64,000 nt of DNA, taken from assembly GCF_015594845.1 (NCBI RefSeq), contig NZ_JADNRK010000005.1, positions 1 through 64,000 on the forward strand. Reading direction: 5' to 3'. Every line of letters begins with the position of its first letter. The first letter of the stretch is position 1. The translations under genes and the position numbers were made by a program. This document shows, piece after piece, positions 26,613 to 36,193 of the stretch. The notes under the pieces are model-generated. The model saw only the letters and a program-made list of their open reading frames with translations, ran no database searches and was not told the DNA's origin. Origin of the DNA: Alkalibacter mobilis (GTDB taxonomy: Bacteria > Bacillota > Clostridia > Eubacteriales > Alkalibacteraceae).

Positions 26613-27524
26613 CTACCTTATGTAATCCAGCAGACTTGGCTGGAGTATCTTTGCTCCCGCAGAAAGAGATGCTTGATACACTGTTGACATGACGCTGTAC
26701 TCCATCATTTTTTCCGCTATATCTATATCTTCGCTTTTAGACAAAAGTTCTGTCATGTTTAAATTCTCTGCATCATTTCTTTCCAATGCAGCTTCCAGAC
26801 GATTATAAGCGGCACCCATTTTTGATCTAAATCTTATCACATTGTCTATATGTGCATCCATATCACCCAATAATTCACCGGACAATTTTCCCAGGTCACC
26901 GCTTTCAAGGGCTTCCGCAACATTTTTGATCAAGTTTCCCAAGTCTTGATTTTCAGCAGTAGAAGTTCCAGAAGTCTGGGTTATTCTGCTGCCATCACTA
27001 ATTATAGTGATCCCTACCTTGGGAGCAATTTCCCGGGCAATATTATTATTGTCTCCTGCATAAATCATTTTGCCGTCAACATCGATGGAAAACGGCGGTT
27101 CCGTGGTCATCTGACCTCCAAAGATATATCTGCCGTCAAAATTTGTATTGAGCAACTGTGTCAGTTGTTCGTTGAGCATATTTACTTCATCCATCAAAGC
27201 TGACCTGTCCGTGTCGGACAAAGTTCCATTGGCTCCGTATACAATAAGATCTCTGGCTCTGAGCAATGTGGCTGAAACTTCACTCAAAGAACCGTCCGCA
27301 GTCTTCGTCCACCCCAAAGAATCTTCGATATTTTTCTTGAATTGTTCATTTTCCCTAACAGAATTGTCCAAATTCATAACTCTTGAAACCAACATTGGAT
27401 TATCAGATGGTCTGCTTACCTCTTTTCCCGAAGAAAGTTGATTCTGATACTTTTGCATTTGTTTTAAATTTCTGGACAGATTCCTAAGATAATTTCCAGT
27501 TAAGGTATTGTTTGTTATTCTCAT
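26613..27524 (-). CDS. flgL: Hook-filament junction protein FlgL (HAP3)
   Basis: A 303-residue flagellin-like junction protein. The N-terminal flagellin-family helix region (MRITNNTLTGNYLRNLSRNL) and QLSSGKEVSRPSDNPMLVSR are typical, as is the C-terminal YQASLSAGAKILQPSLLDY. ATG at 27524 is selected because GGGAGG precedes it. Confidence 0.93.
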   Translation of the reverse strand: MRITNNTLTGNYLRNLSRNLKQMQKYQNQLSSGKEVSRPSDNPMLVSRVMNLDNSVRENEQFKKNIEDSLGWTKTADGSLSEVSATLLRARDLIVYGANGTLSDTDRSALMDEVNMLNEQLTQLLNTNFDGRYIFGGQMTTEPPFSIDVDGKMIYAGDNNNIAREIAPKVGITIISDGSRITQTSGTSTAENQDLGNLIKNVAEALESGDLGKLSGELLGDMDAHIDNVIRFRSKMGAAYNRLEAALERNDAENLNMTELLSKSEDIDIAEKMMEYSVMSTVYQASLSAGAKILQPSLLDYIR

Positions 27525-27534
27525 GATTGCCTCC

Positions 27535-29067
27535 CTACACACCGGTCCTGTTGATTAAAGTATCGAGCATTTCCGAAATCGTACTTATGACTCTTGAATT
27601 AGCCTCAAAGCTTCTTTGGAATTTTATCAGATTTGTAACTTCCTCGTCGATGGACACACCAGATACTGATTCTCTTCTATTGTTCAATTGGGCCATAAGT
27701 GCTTCCTGATTGTCCACCATATTGGCTGCATGTTCAGTAGATATACCGACTTTAATGACCACATCTCTAAAACTGCCTTCCACAGTCACTCCACCCGGTA
27801 CATCAGAAATCTTCATGGTTTCCGCATCATAAGATATCGTGGATAAGTCATTAAAATCGATCTTAGTATTTCTTAAATTAGCGATCGCCAAAGCTCTTGA
27901 ACCGTCACCTGCAGGTGATGTTGCAGATTTTCCAGTAGCCACCAGCTCTTCATTGTCCAAGATATCTTGATTCACTTTTAGATTCAAAGCACCTGTGGAT
28001 CCTGAAAAAACATAGAAATCTTTTCCCGAACCGTCCGGGTTATGAACCTTGTTGAACACAGTTGCCGTTCCCTGGGCAAATAGATCAAGTTCATTCATTC
28101 TGTCGTCAATTTCGTTTAGTGCATGAATATTTCCGCTGATTTCACCCGAATTCATATTAGCAACTTGGATCGAATCATTGTCCAAATCATAAAAAACCGT
28201 GCTTCCTTCTCTAAAATTTTGCGCCTCCATAGAAGTTATTGTCAATGATTTCATATTTGTAGTATCTCCGCCTACGGCAATTAAAACTGTTGCATTGCCG
28301 CCATCGTACGATATATCGCTTATCGAACTCAGCTTCAAGTTTACGGGTGCTTCTGTCAATGACTGGCCATCAACTTCTATTGAAACTCTACCCCATTTGT
28401 CAAAGGTTTCGGTAAACCCTGTCAAATCAGAAAGATCTTTCATCAACAAATCTCTCGTATCCAGCAAGTCATTCGGGCTGTGCCCCTTGACACTTACGTT
28501 GAATATCTGTTCATTGACTGTATTTATCTGGGTAATCAGTGAGTTTACGTCGTAAACATTTTTACTTATATTTGAAACCGTATCTTCTTTCAAATCTTCG
28601 ATTTGCATCGCCATATGATTCAAAGTATCGGCAAAAGTTTTTGATTTCTCTGCGACTATGCTTTTTGCGTTCAGACTTTCCGGATTCTTGCTCAATTCCT
28701 GCCAGGAATTGAACATTTCTCCCATAGCAAAATTCAATCCGGTATCTGAAGGCTCGTTAAATACCATTTCTATCTGGCTCATAACATCATTTTTTGCCAT
28801 ATATTCGTTGAGTGTACTGTTTTCATTTCTAATTTGATAATCGACAAATTCATCTACCATCCTAAAGACGCCTTCAAGCTTAACGCCAGTACCCAGTTGT
28901 CCTACACCGGCATAGTCAAAGGCCAAATCAGCCTTCATGTCCACTCTTTGTCTGGAAAACCCCTCTGTATTTGCATTTGATATATTATGGCTCGTGGTGT
29001 GCAATGCAGTTTGTTGTGCATTCAAACCTTTAACCGATGTATTAAATGTATTAAATAAACCTGCCAT
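27535..29067 (-). CDS. flgK: Hook-filament junction protein FlgK (HAP1)
   Basis: A 510-residue junction protein. N-terminal rod/hook-family signature (ALHTTSHNISNANTEGFSRQ) and C-terminal SGVSIDEEVTNLIKFQRSFE with NSRVISTISEMLDTLIN. Length is normal. It lies 12 nt after flgN and 10 nt before flgL. Confidence 0.95.
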   Translation of the reverse strand: MAGLFNTFNTSVKGLNAQQTALHTTSHNISNANTEGFSRQRVDMKADLAFDYAGVGQLGTGVKLEGVFRMVDEFVDYQIRNENSTLNEYMAKNDVMSQIEMVFNEPSDTGLNFAMGEMFNSWQELSKNPESLNAKSIVAEKSKTFADTLNHMAMQIEDLKEDTVSNISKNVYDVNSLITQINTVNEQIFNVSVKGHSPNDLLDTRDLLMKDLSDLTGFTETFDKWGRVSIEVDGQSLTEAPVNLKLSSISDISYDGGNATVLIAVGGDTTNMKSLTITSMEAQNFREGSTVFYDLDNDSIQVANMNSGEISGNIHALNEIDDRMNELDLFAQGTATVFNKVHNPDGSGKDFYVFSGSTGALNLKVNQDILDNEELVATGKSATSPAGDGSRALAIANLRNTKIDFNDLSTISYDAETMKISDVPGGVTVEGSFRDVVIKVGISTEHAANMVDNQEALMAQLNNRRESVSGVSIDEEVTNLIKFQRSFEANSRVISTISEMLDTLINRTGV

Positions 29068-29079
29068 CTTATCCCGCCT

Positions 29080-29451
29080 TTAAACTGATTGATCCAGTAT
29101 TGATACATCTCTTTGGTTGTTCAGATAACCCTTAGATGAGTATGTGTTGAATTTTGAAGTATTATTTTTGGACAACGCTTTAAATATTTCTTCCTGGTAA
29201 CTCAAAGCTTGAAATGTCAGCATTTGATTAGTCTCCTGGCAAGAGTCGATTTGAGCAACCAATTTTCTCATTTCGTCAGTAGGCTCGAATTCCAGATTTT
29301 GAAATTTCTCAAGATGATCCATCAGAATATTTTTTCTTTCCACGATTGAAACCAAGGTCAATGCATCGTTTTTTATCAGAATCTGTTTTTCTTCTCTTAA
29401 TATTTTAAGCAACTCCTGCAATATTTCCACCAGATCTTTTATTCTGCTCAT
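29080..29451 (-). CDS. flgN: FlgN-type export chaperone
   Basis: A 123-residue helical protein of the FlgN family, the chaperone for FlgK and FlgL, which are encoded immediately after it. The pattern LLKILREEKQILIKNDALTL with VERKNILMDHLEKFQ is typical. It overlaps flgM as ATGA. Confidence 0.85.
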   Translation of the reverse strand: MSRIKDLVEILQELLKILREEKQILIKNDALTLVSIVERKNILMDHLEKFQNLEFEPTDEMRKLVAQIDSCQETNQMLTFQALSYQEEIFKALSKNNTSKFNTYSSKGYLNNQRDVSILDQSV

Positions 29452-29738
29452 TTTTTGTCCAGCCTCTCAGAATCGATCTTCTCCAAAATTTTATCCGCTA
29501 TTTTTTCTGAATTTGCCAGATAAGCGCCCTCTTGTATGGATCTTCGTATGGATTCCACTTTTTCAGAAAAGTTAGCATCTTCAGACTCATTGATTTTTTT
29601 AACAAGATCCTTTGCCTGGGAAGAAATTTCAACAGTGGATTTTGCAGTTGTAGGCCCCTCCACATGACCTTTCTTTCTTTCGTCATTAGTTTTATAGAGA
29701 TTGTTAACGTAATTACTGTGAAATTTGTCTATTTTCAT
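29448..29738 (-). CDS. flgM: Anti-sigma-28 factor FlgM
   Basis: A 96-residue protein that binds FliA until the hook is finished. The C-terminal half has the family pattern ISSQAKDLVKKINESED, then FSEKVESIRRSIQEGAYLAN. ATG 29738 follows GAGGTG by 6 nt. It leads the flgM-N-K-L-fliW-csrA unit. Upstream (29748-29839) a TTAACA-18-TAATAT pair is a weak sigma-A candidate; a clear sigma-28 site was not found. Confidence 0.92.
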   Translation of the reverse strand: MKIDKFHSNYVNNLYKTNDERKKGHVEGPTTAKSTVEISSQAKDLVKKINESEDANFSEKVESIRRSIQEGAYLANSEKIADKILEKIDSERLDKK

Positions 29739-29834
29739 GGAATTCACCTCATTTTATTATCCTTTATTAATATTATCGTAGGTTTATTGTTTTTGTTAAT
29801 ACTTCAAATCAAAAATACCGGTATAATTTAGCAT

Positions 29835-29869
29835 TTTATAAAAAAGATGCTGATAAAATCAACATCTTT
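29835..29869 (-). terminator. Terminator of the che-fliM-fliY operon
   Basis: On the minus strand GATGTTGAT / ATCAGCATC with a 3-nt loop, extended by AAA/TTT and followed by TTTTTTAT. The single G-U pair is possible only in the minus-strand RNA, which shows the direction. It lies 13 nt after the fliY stop. Confidence 0.88.
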
Positions 29870-29881
29870 CAAGACGGATAT

Positions 29882-30979
29882 TTATTTAAGTCCTTTAACT
29901 CTCTGCTCTCTGCTTAGGATTTGAGTGATCCTGATGCCAAAATTCTCATTTATCACCACAACTTCACCATGGGCGATCAGTTTTCCGTTAACGTATACTT
30001 CTAAAGGTTCATCAGCCAACTTGTTCAACTCAACTACGGATCCTGTACCCAAAGCCAAGATATCCTGAATGGTTTTTTTAGTCTTGCCCAAAACCACACT
30101 GAACTCCAAGGGTACATCCATGATCAAATCAAGATTCCTGTTTTGATTTGACTCGGAGGTGTCTTCAAGGTTTGCAAAGACAGGCTTTTCTATTTGCAAA
30201 CCAGGTTGAATTGGAATCTCATTAACCGTTTTGCTTTCGCCCTGCATCTCCGCTTCCCTTATTGAGTCAACTGCAGCAGTTTGTTTCGTATCTACCGAGG
30301 CGGCAGAGTCGTTGCGCTCTGAAGAAACATCTCCCATCATTATGTCAACGATCTCCTTGACCGTATCCAAGGTGTACAGCTGCATTATATCGCTTTCTAT
30401 CAAACCCTCCACCGATAGATGGAAAGATATTTTACAAATGTAATCTTCCTTGATGAACTTCTTGTAATCGACAGTCTCTTTCTTGTCCCAAACGCTTACA
30501 TCAGGTGGAAGAATGTCGATGTTCTTTCCGAGCATCTGAGCCATCGAAGTTGATGCGGATCCTATCATCTGATTCATAGCCTCGGCAACCGCACTAAGCT
30601 CCAATTCTGTCAATTCCGAATTGGCATTCGATCCATCTCCTCCCATCATCAAATCCGCAATTATTGCCGAATCCCTTACGTTCATCATTAAAAGGTTGTT
30701 TCCGATAAGACCTTCCTTGAATTCGATCCTGGAGACGACTTTTGGGATCTCACAATCGTCGATGATCTCTTCAAATGGTATATAACTTACCCTGGGGGTC
30801 GTAATGGAAACCCTGTGATTGATAATAGAGGATAGGGTGGTTGCAGCAGTAGACATGGTTATGTTGCCGACTTCTCCAATTACGTCTTTGTCAGAATCCT
30901 TGAGTCCGGTTTCGTCTGCAGCGTTTCTCTTTTTCAACAAGGCATCCACTTCAGCCTGCGACAAAAAATTTTCTTTCAT
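29882..30979 (-). CDS. fliY: Motor switch phosphatase FliY (FliN-type)
   Basis: A 365-residue switch protein. It opens with an FliM-like CheY-P-binding peptide (LSQAEVDALLKKR), then a CheC-like domain (about 30-200) in which both phosphatase sites are intact (DVIGEVGN and SAVAEAMN, each with a proline 23 residues later), an acidic linker, and a C-terminal SpoA/FliN domain (about 285-360). It is thus rotor part and CheY-P phosphatase in one. It overlaps fliM by ATGA. Confidence 0.93.
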   Translation of the reverse strand: MKENFLSQAEVDALLKKRNAADETGLKDSDKDVIGEVGNITMSTAATTLSSIINHRVSITTPRVSYIPFEEIIDDCEIPKVVSRIEFKEGLIGNNLLMMNVRDSAIIADLMMGGDGSNANSELTELELSAVAEAMNQMIGSASTSMAQMLGKNIDILPPDVSVWDKKETVDYKKFIKEDYICKISFHLSVEGLIESDIMQLYTLDTVKEIVDIMMGDVSSERNDSAASVDTKQTAAVDSIREAEMQGESKTVNEIPIQPGLQIEKPVFANLEDTSESNQNRNLDLIMDVPLEFSVVLGKTKKTIQDILALGTGSVVELNKLADEPLEVYVNGKLIAHGEVVVINENFGIRITQILSREQRVKGLK

Positions 30980-31974
30980 ATTTCAACATCCTCTTCCACA
31001 TATTGTAAAACCTGTACTGCCAGTTTATCCTTGTGAAGCCCCGGCTGCACCAGGTAATGCACTTTATCTTCTACGTACATTTTCATTGGTTTGTCGGTTC
31101 TCATATCCAACTGAACTATATCTCCAGGCTCCAAGTGAAGAAAATCGTCAACGGTCAATATGGTTTTACCCATTTCAACCGTAAGATTCACTTCCGTACT
31201 CACCAGTCTTTCACTGATTTGTTCTTTGTATTTGCTGTCATCATAGGTTTTACCCATGTCAAACCAGCTTCTGATACTCAGCTTGTCAGTAATATTTTCA
31301 AATGAAACGTATGGAATGCATATGTTTATAAAGCTTTTTTGACCAAAAATCTCAACTCCAAAACTTATTAAAACAACCGGTTCGTTAGGCGACATGGTTT
31401 GAACCAACTGAGGATTGGTGTCCAGACTGTCCAAAACAGGATCCAACTCCAAAATTTCATTCCAGGCTGATTTAAAACCCTTTAGAATGTTGACCACAAT
31501 GTCTTCGATTATTCCCAGTTCTATATCAGTGAATTTATCCTTCTTAAAGCCCTTTTTTTCTTTGGATTCAGCACCGCCGCACAATAGTTCTATAACTTGT
31601 ATGGCAAACTGAGGATTGATTTCCAGTATCTGATTCCCACTTAAAGGCGCCGAATGAAATATTCCCATGATCGTGGGATTTGGTATGGAATGAACAAATT
31701 CGTCAAAGCTTATTTGTTCAACCGCCCCCAAGGTAAGGTTGATATTGGTCCGAACCTGGTTGGACAAAACATTCGAAGATATTTTCGCAAAGTTCTCAAA
31801 TATCATATAAAGCGTATTTATATATTCTTTCGACAGCTTTATGGGCCTTCTGAAATCGTAGGCTCTGACCTTGTTCTTTTCCTCTTCTTCCTTGATCTCC
31901 TCAGGATTTATCTCTCCTGTATTAAGAGCATTCAACAAAGAGTCTATTTCTTGTTGCGACAGTACCTGTTTCAA
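30976..31974 (-). CDS. fliM: Motor switch protein FliM
   Basis: A 332-residue C-ring protein. The N-terminal CheY-P-binding peptide LSQQEIDSLLNAL is intact, the middle domain carries the phosphatase-like fold without catalytic pattern (YDFRRPIKLSKEYINTLYMI), and the C-terminal SpoA domain is complete. It sits at the end of the che operon, not in the fla operon. Confidence 0.95.
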   Translation of the reverse strand: MKQVLSQQEIDSLLNALNTGEINPEEIKEEEEKNKVRAYDFRRPIKLSKEYINTLYMIFENFAKISSNVLSNQVRTNINLTLGAVEQISFDEFVHSIPNPTIMGIFHSAPLSGNQILEINPQFAIQVIELLCGGAESKEKKGFKKDKFTDIELGIIEDIVVNILKGFKSAWNEILELDPVLDSLDTNPQLVQTMSPNEPVVLISFGVEIFGQKSFINICIPYVSFENITDKLSIRSWFDMGKTYDDSKYKEQISERLVSTEVNLTVEMGKTILTVDDFLHLEPGDIVQLDMRTDKPMKMYVEDKVHYLVQPGLHKDKLAVQVLQYVEEDVEI

Positions 31975-31988
31975 TTTATCCCCTCATT

Positions 31989-32381
31989 TTACTGAATTAT
32001 AAGGTCCAAATCGATGTAGTTGACCAATTGACCGTCGATTTGTATTATTCCGGTCACACCATTCATGGTATCGACTGACACCTTTTCAATTTCTTCCTCT
32101 TCGATTTTCAGAACTTCTTTCACCTCATTGACCATTATACCTATTTTTTCTTCCTGCCCGTTGGTGATTATTATGTTATTATAACACTGATCATCTTCCT
32201 GTTGCAAAAGCTTGGACAAATTTACCAGAGAAACCACGTTCCCTCTGAGATTTATAAGACCTTGTATCCACGCCGGCGCATTAGGCACGAATGTAGAATC
32301 GATCATTTTGCTTATTTCTTCAACTTTTTCAGAGTTAACCGCGTAGTATTTCTCCCCTAGTGTGAATACTATTATCTGCAT
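31989..32381 (-). CDS. cheW: Chemotaxis coupling protein CheW
   Basis: A 130-residue CheW-domain protein that joins receptors to CheA. The family pattern VPNAPAWIQGLINLRGNVVS is at about 31-50. It is placed between cheY and fliM; a second CheW-like protein opens the operon. Confidence 0.92.
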   Translation of the reverse strand: MQIIVFTLGEKYYAVNSEKVEEISKMIDSTFVPNAPAWIQGLINLRGNVVSLVNLSKLLQQEDDQCYNNIIITNGQEEKIGIMVNEVKEVLKIEEEEIEKVSVDTMNGVTGIIQIDGQLVNYIDLDLIIQ

Positions 32382-32393
32382 TTTTTCACCTCT

Positions 32394-32756
32394 CTACTTA
32401 CTTGCTTTTCCGAGAGAATCCAGTACCCTGTCGGTCTCGAATGGTTTAACTATGAAATCTACAGCTCCGGATTGTATGGCTTCCATGACCATAGCCTGTT
32501 GACCCATTGCACTGCACATAATCACCTTGGCTCCTGGATCGATTTGTTTGATTCCTTTTAGTGCCGCTATACCGTCCATTTCCGGCATGGTTATATCCAT
32601 TGTCACTATCTCAGGTTTGTCAGTTTTATACTTTTCAATTGCCTCCGCTCCATTTTGAGCCTCGGCCACCACCTCATATCCATTTTTCTCCAAAATATCC
32701 TTCAACTTCATCCTCATGAAAATCGCATCATCCACTATCATTACTCTTTTTGCCAT
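32394..32756 (-). CDS. cheY: Chemotaxis response regulator CheY
   Basis: A 120-residue single receiver domain. Acidic pair D9/D10, phosphorylation site D54 in VTMDITMPEMDG, and the conserved lysine in FIVKPF are all present. Phosphorylated by CheA; the signal is removed by CheC and FliY, both encoded nearby. Confidence 0.95.
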   Translation of the reverse strand: MAKRVMIVDDAIFMRMKLKDILEKNGYEVVAEAQNGAEAIEKYKTDKPEIVTMDITMPEMDGIAALKGIKQIDPGAKVIMCSAMGQQAMVMEAIQSGAVDFIVKPFETDRVLDSLGKASK

Positions 32757-32775
32757 TATAGTTTCTCCCTTCAGA

Positions 32776-33375
32776 TTAAACTCCTATTAATTTAAATAAA
32801 TTACTCAATACTCCGGGTCTCGGTATGAAATACAAAGCCGAATCCACTTTTTCTCCTTCGTATAAGAATTCATTTTTGATTATCATGACATTTTCGTCAA
32901 ATTGTTCACTTTCCATGTACGCACTACTTAAAATGGCCCCAAACATGTCGACCGCCAGTGCAGGTACTGAAGATACCAAATTTATATCCAACATTTTTGA
33001 AATTGCATTCAGATAAGAAGTGACTACAATATTCACCAACTCGCTAAGGGCCGAATATTCTATTTCCTCGTTCAATTCCATTCCTTGGGGCAGCATCATT
33101 TCAACCAACCGCTCTGCATTTTCGCTGGTGCAGACAAAGAGGAAATTTCCGTTGCCTGCACCGATCATTCTTAGACTTACTGCAACTACCATCTCGTCTT
33201 CAGGCATAATATTTCGAAAGACTTCGGTGTAGTTCAAAATATCTATTGTGGGAACGGTCATGTTTATAAATTTGTTCACCAACTGAGATATTGATGTTGC
33301 GGCATTTCCTCCACCAACATTTGCCAGTTCTTTCAAAACATCCAGTTGAATAGGAGAGTATTCGTTTTTATTCAA
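32776..33375 (-). CDS. cheC: CheY-P phosphatase CheC
   Basis: A 199-residue CheC-family phosphatase with two intact catalytic patterns (DVLKELAN and SALSELVN). CheC binds CheD in Bacillus and so ties adaptation to CheY-P level; cheD is in the same operon. TTG 33375 is preferred because GGGGGAG lies just before it; it overlaps the cheA end. Confidence 0.9.
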   Translation of the reverse strand: MNKNEYSPIQLDVLKELANVGGGNAATSISQLVNKFINMTVPTIDILNYTEVFRNIMPEDEMVVAVSLRMIGAGNGNFLFVCTSENAERLVEMMLPQGMELNEEIEYSALSELVNIVVTSYLNAISKMLDINLVSSVPALAVDMFGAILSSAYMESEQFDENVMIIKNEFLYEGEKVDSALYFIPRPGVLSNLFKLIGV

Positions 33376-35407
33376 AATTCTCCCCCTTTCCGCTGCAGAG
33401 ATTCCCAACATCTAAAATCAGAGTTATGTCTCCATTGCCCAAAATTGTCGCCCCCAAATACTCTTTCATGTTACCGAGGCTTCCACTGAGCTTTTTGATT
33501 ACTATCTCCTGCTGACCTATCAGGTCATCCACCAAAAGACCGTAATGTTTCCCGCCGATCATGACAAGTATTATATGCTGGTTCTCTTCCCGGGATTCAA
33601 TTCCCAATTTTTCGTTGACCCTGACCACAGGAATGACTTTTTCCCTGTATACATAAACTTCTTCATTATGTGATTCTTTGATATCCCCCGGTTTTGCATT
33701 CACCACTTTTTCAATTATTCCCAGAGGAAGTGCAAATGTCTCCGTCCCCACATGCACCATGAGAGCTTGGATGATCGAAAGGGTCAAAGGCAATTTGATT
33801 ACAAATTGAGTACCTTTGTCCACTTCACTCATGACTTCGATGCTTCCGCCCAAAGAAGAAATTTTTTGGCGAACCACATCCATCCCCACACCTCTTCCGG
33901 AAATATTCGTGACTTCCTGATTTGTAGAAAATCCTTGATTGAAAATCAATTGTATTAATTCATTTTTATCCAGATCTTCTGCCGGGATACCTTTTTTTAC
34001 CGCACTCTCCCTGATCGTTTCCGGATTTAATCCTTTTCCATCGTCACTGACTTTAATTACGACCTTGTTGCCTTCTTGATAAGCCTCAAGACGTATGGTT
34101 CCCTTTGGTTCTTTTCCTTTGGCAACACGTTCGGCGATCGACTCTATCCCATGGTCTGCCGCATTTCTCATCAAATGCACCAAAGGCTCTCCCAACTCCG
34201 AAACTACAGTTCGATCAAGCTCAGTCTCTTCTCCCTTGATAATCAAATCAATTTCCTTATTCAACTCCTGGGAAAGATCCCTTATCATGCGAGGAAATCT
34301 GTTGAAAACCACATTAACCGGTTGCATCCTGATCTTCAAAACCAAGTCCTGAAGATCGGACGTTATTCGGGCCACCTGCTCCAACGGCTCATCGATCTCA
34401 GTTGATTTTTGTTTGGAGCTTAGTTCTTCCAGCCTTGTTCTGTAAATCACAAGTTCTGAAACAAGATTCATGAAATTGTCCAACCTACTTAGATCCACCC
34501 TGATGGATTGAGTTGCCGTTGGGATCGTTGTTGCTTTTTCTTCAGATCTCAAATTCTGATTTTTCTTTTGATCCAAAATTTCTTTGCTGTTTTTGTTCGC
34601 ATTGTTTCCATCTTCTGCAACTTCAGCATCCTCTGTCATTATGTAATGATCAGGAAGAGCTTCTTCGGTAATTTCATCTATCGACACTTCTTCTACCTCA
34701 GAAACATTTTCTATCATTTCCCGAACATTCTCTTTTGTCTCTTTAGTAAGAAAAATCATTTTGAAAACCCTGTCAAAATTCCCCTCTTCCAGATCTTCCA
34801 CCCCGGGATTTGTCTGCAGAATATCCCCTTGAGCTTCAAGCTTGTTTACGACCAGATATGCTCTGGCACCTTTTAGCATGCAATTTTCCACTACCTTTAC
34901 TGCTATGGAAAAAGCGTTATATCCTTTTTCCAACGCTGATCGTATTATGTCTGCATCCATATCGCTGATTTCATCACTTTTTCCCAACGCTGGTTTTGAA
35001 TCAACCTCATCTTTGGCAGCCATTTTCGGATCGGCCAGTGCATCCAATTCATACAACAAGCTTTTAATATCATAATCAGGATAGTGCTCGGAACGGAGAT
35101 CTTCTACTATTTCAGACAGCTTGTCCAAACATTTGAATATCACAGTCACCGTGTTGCTGGTTACTTTCACCTTGCCGCTTCTAAACAATTCCAATACGTT
35201 TTCCATGCTATGTGTCAGTTCCGCCATTGTGGTATAGCCCATGGTTGCGGCCATTCCTTTCAAAGTGTGCGCTGATCTGAAGATTTCGTCTATTATTCCA
35301 GGACTGTCGGTATCTTTTTCAAGTTGAAGCAAATTATCATTCAAGCTTTGTAAATATTCGTCAGTCTCTTCAAAAAACAAATCCCTGTACTTTTGTATAT
35401 CGTCCAT
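33368..35407 (-). CDS. cheA: Chemotaxis histidine kinase CheA
   Basis: A 679-residue kinase. P1 phosphotransfer domain with H47 (RSAHTLKGMAA), P2-type CheY-binding part (about 150-240), P3 dimer helices (about 300-365), P4 ATPase with N box ELGEPLVHLMRNAADHGIES and G boxes VSDDGKGLN and GRGVGMDVV, and a P5 CheW-like domain at the C-terminus. ATG 35407 follows GGAGG by 7 nt. Confidence 0.95.
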   Translation of the reverse strand: MDDIQKYRDLFFEETDEYLQSLNDNLLQLEKDTDSPGIIDEIFRSAHTLKGMAATMGYTTMAELTHSMENVLELFRSGKVKVTSNTVTVIFKCLDKLSEIVEDLRSEHYPDYDIKSLLYELDALADPKMAAKDEVDSKPALGKSDEISDMDADIIRSALEKGYNAFSIAVKVVENCMLKGARAYLVVNKLEAQGDILQTNPGVEDLEEGNFDRVFKMIFLTKETKENVREMIENVSEVEEVSIDEITEEALPDHYIMTEDAEVAEDGNNANKNSKEILDQKKNQNLRSEEKATTIPTATQSIRVDLSRLDNFMNLVSELVIYRTRLEELSSKQKSTEIDEPLEQVARITSDLQDLVLKIRMQPVNVVFNRFPRMIRDLSQELNKEIDLIIKGEETELDRTVVSELGEPLVHLMRNAADHGIESIAERVAKGKEPKGTIRLEAYQEGNKVVIKVSDDGKGLNPETIRESAVKKGIPAEDLDKNELIQLIFNQGFSTNQEVTNISGRGVGMDVVRQKISSLGGSIEVMSEVDKGTQFVIKLPLTLSIIQALMVHVGTETFALPLGIIEKVVNAKPGDIKESHNEEVYVYREKVIPVVRVNEKLGIESREENQHIILVMIGGKHYGLLVDDLIGQQEIVIKKLSGSLGNMKEYLGATILGNGDITLILDVGNLCSGKGENFE

Positions 35408-35422
35408 AATAATGACCTCCAA

Positions 35423-36193
35423 TTAAACTTTTTCGTACAAAAAAGTCGATATTTTTTTAAACCCAAACTCGTTGGGATTGTATATGCTCTCAGTAGCTCC
35501 TGTAAAAAAAACACCGCCTTTTTCCAATGAGCTGCTGATTTTTTTGTATATCTGATTTTTTGCTTCATTTTTAAAATATATGGTAACATTCCGGCAGATC
35601 ACGGCATGAAAGTTTTTTTCATAAGTGTCTAGAAGCAAATCATGCTTTTTAAAATGGACCATCCTCTTTATATTTTCAGCCAAACGATATTCGTTTCCAT
35701 CCTTAGAAAAATACTCCTTCAACTCTTCCTTGGCAATATTTTTTATTTCATTTTCTTTGTATGCACCCACCCTGGCTTTTTCAAGTATGGTGTCGTCGAT
35801 GTCGGTTGCAATTATTTTATTGTTCTTCAGTTGGTTTCTTTCCATGATCAGAGCAACTGAGTATGGCTCAGCCCCAACGGAACAAGCTGCACTCCATATT
35901 TTTAATGATCCGAATTTGGGTGCCAGATTGCTTTTGATCACCTCTTCAAATTCGTCAAAAATATCTTTATTTCTGTAGAATTCTGTAACGTTTATGGTTA
36001 TATAATCCAAAAACACCCTTCTCGTGTTTTCATCTGCCTTGATCATATCAGCGTATTCTCGAAGATTTTTTGCCCCGGCGCTTTTCATCACTGTTCCGAT
36101 TCTTCTATGCAACTGCTTTTCCTTGTAAGCATTCAGATCTACTTTCAATCGTTCCCTGACCCAATTCTTAAAAAAATCAAATTCCAGTTCCAT
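35423..36193 (-). CDS. cheR: Chemoreceptor methyltransferase CheR
   Basis: A 256-residue SAM-dependent methyltransferase that methylates receptor glutamates. N-terminal helical domain (about 1-70) and catalytic domain with the SAM-site segment AACSVGAEPYSVAL (about 107-120), where many relatives have CSTGEEPYS. It overlaps cheB by 17 nt. Confidence 0.92.
   Translation of the reverse strand: MELEFDFFKNWVRERLKVDLNAYKEKQLHRRIGTVMKSAGAKNLREYADMIKADENTRRVFLDYITINVTEFYRNKDIFDEFEEVIKSNLAPKFGSLKIWSAACSVGAEPYSVALIMERNQLKNNKIIATDIDDTILEKARVGAYKENEIKNIAKEELKEYFSKDGNEYRLAENIKRMVHFKKHDLLLDTYEKNFHAVICRNVTIYFKNEAKNQIYKKISSSLEKGGVFFTGATESIYNPNEFGFKKISTFLYEKV

Noticed and set aside
29748-29839. Possible sigma-28 promoter before flgM (ACCGGTAT with TAAA upstream)
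   Set aside because: Two -10 mismatches and wrong 12-nt spacing.
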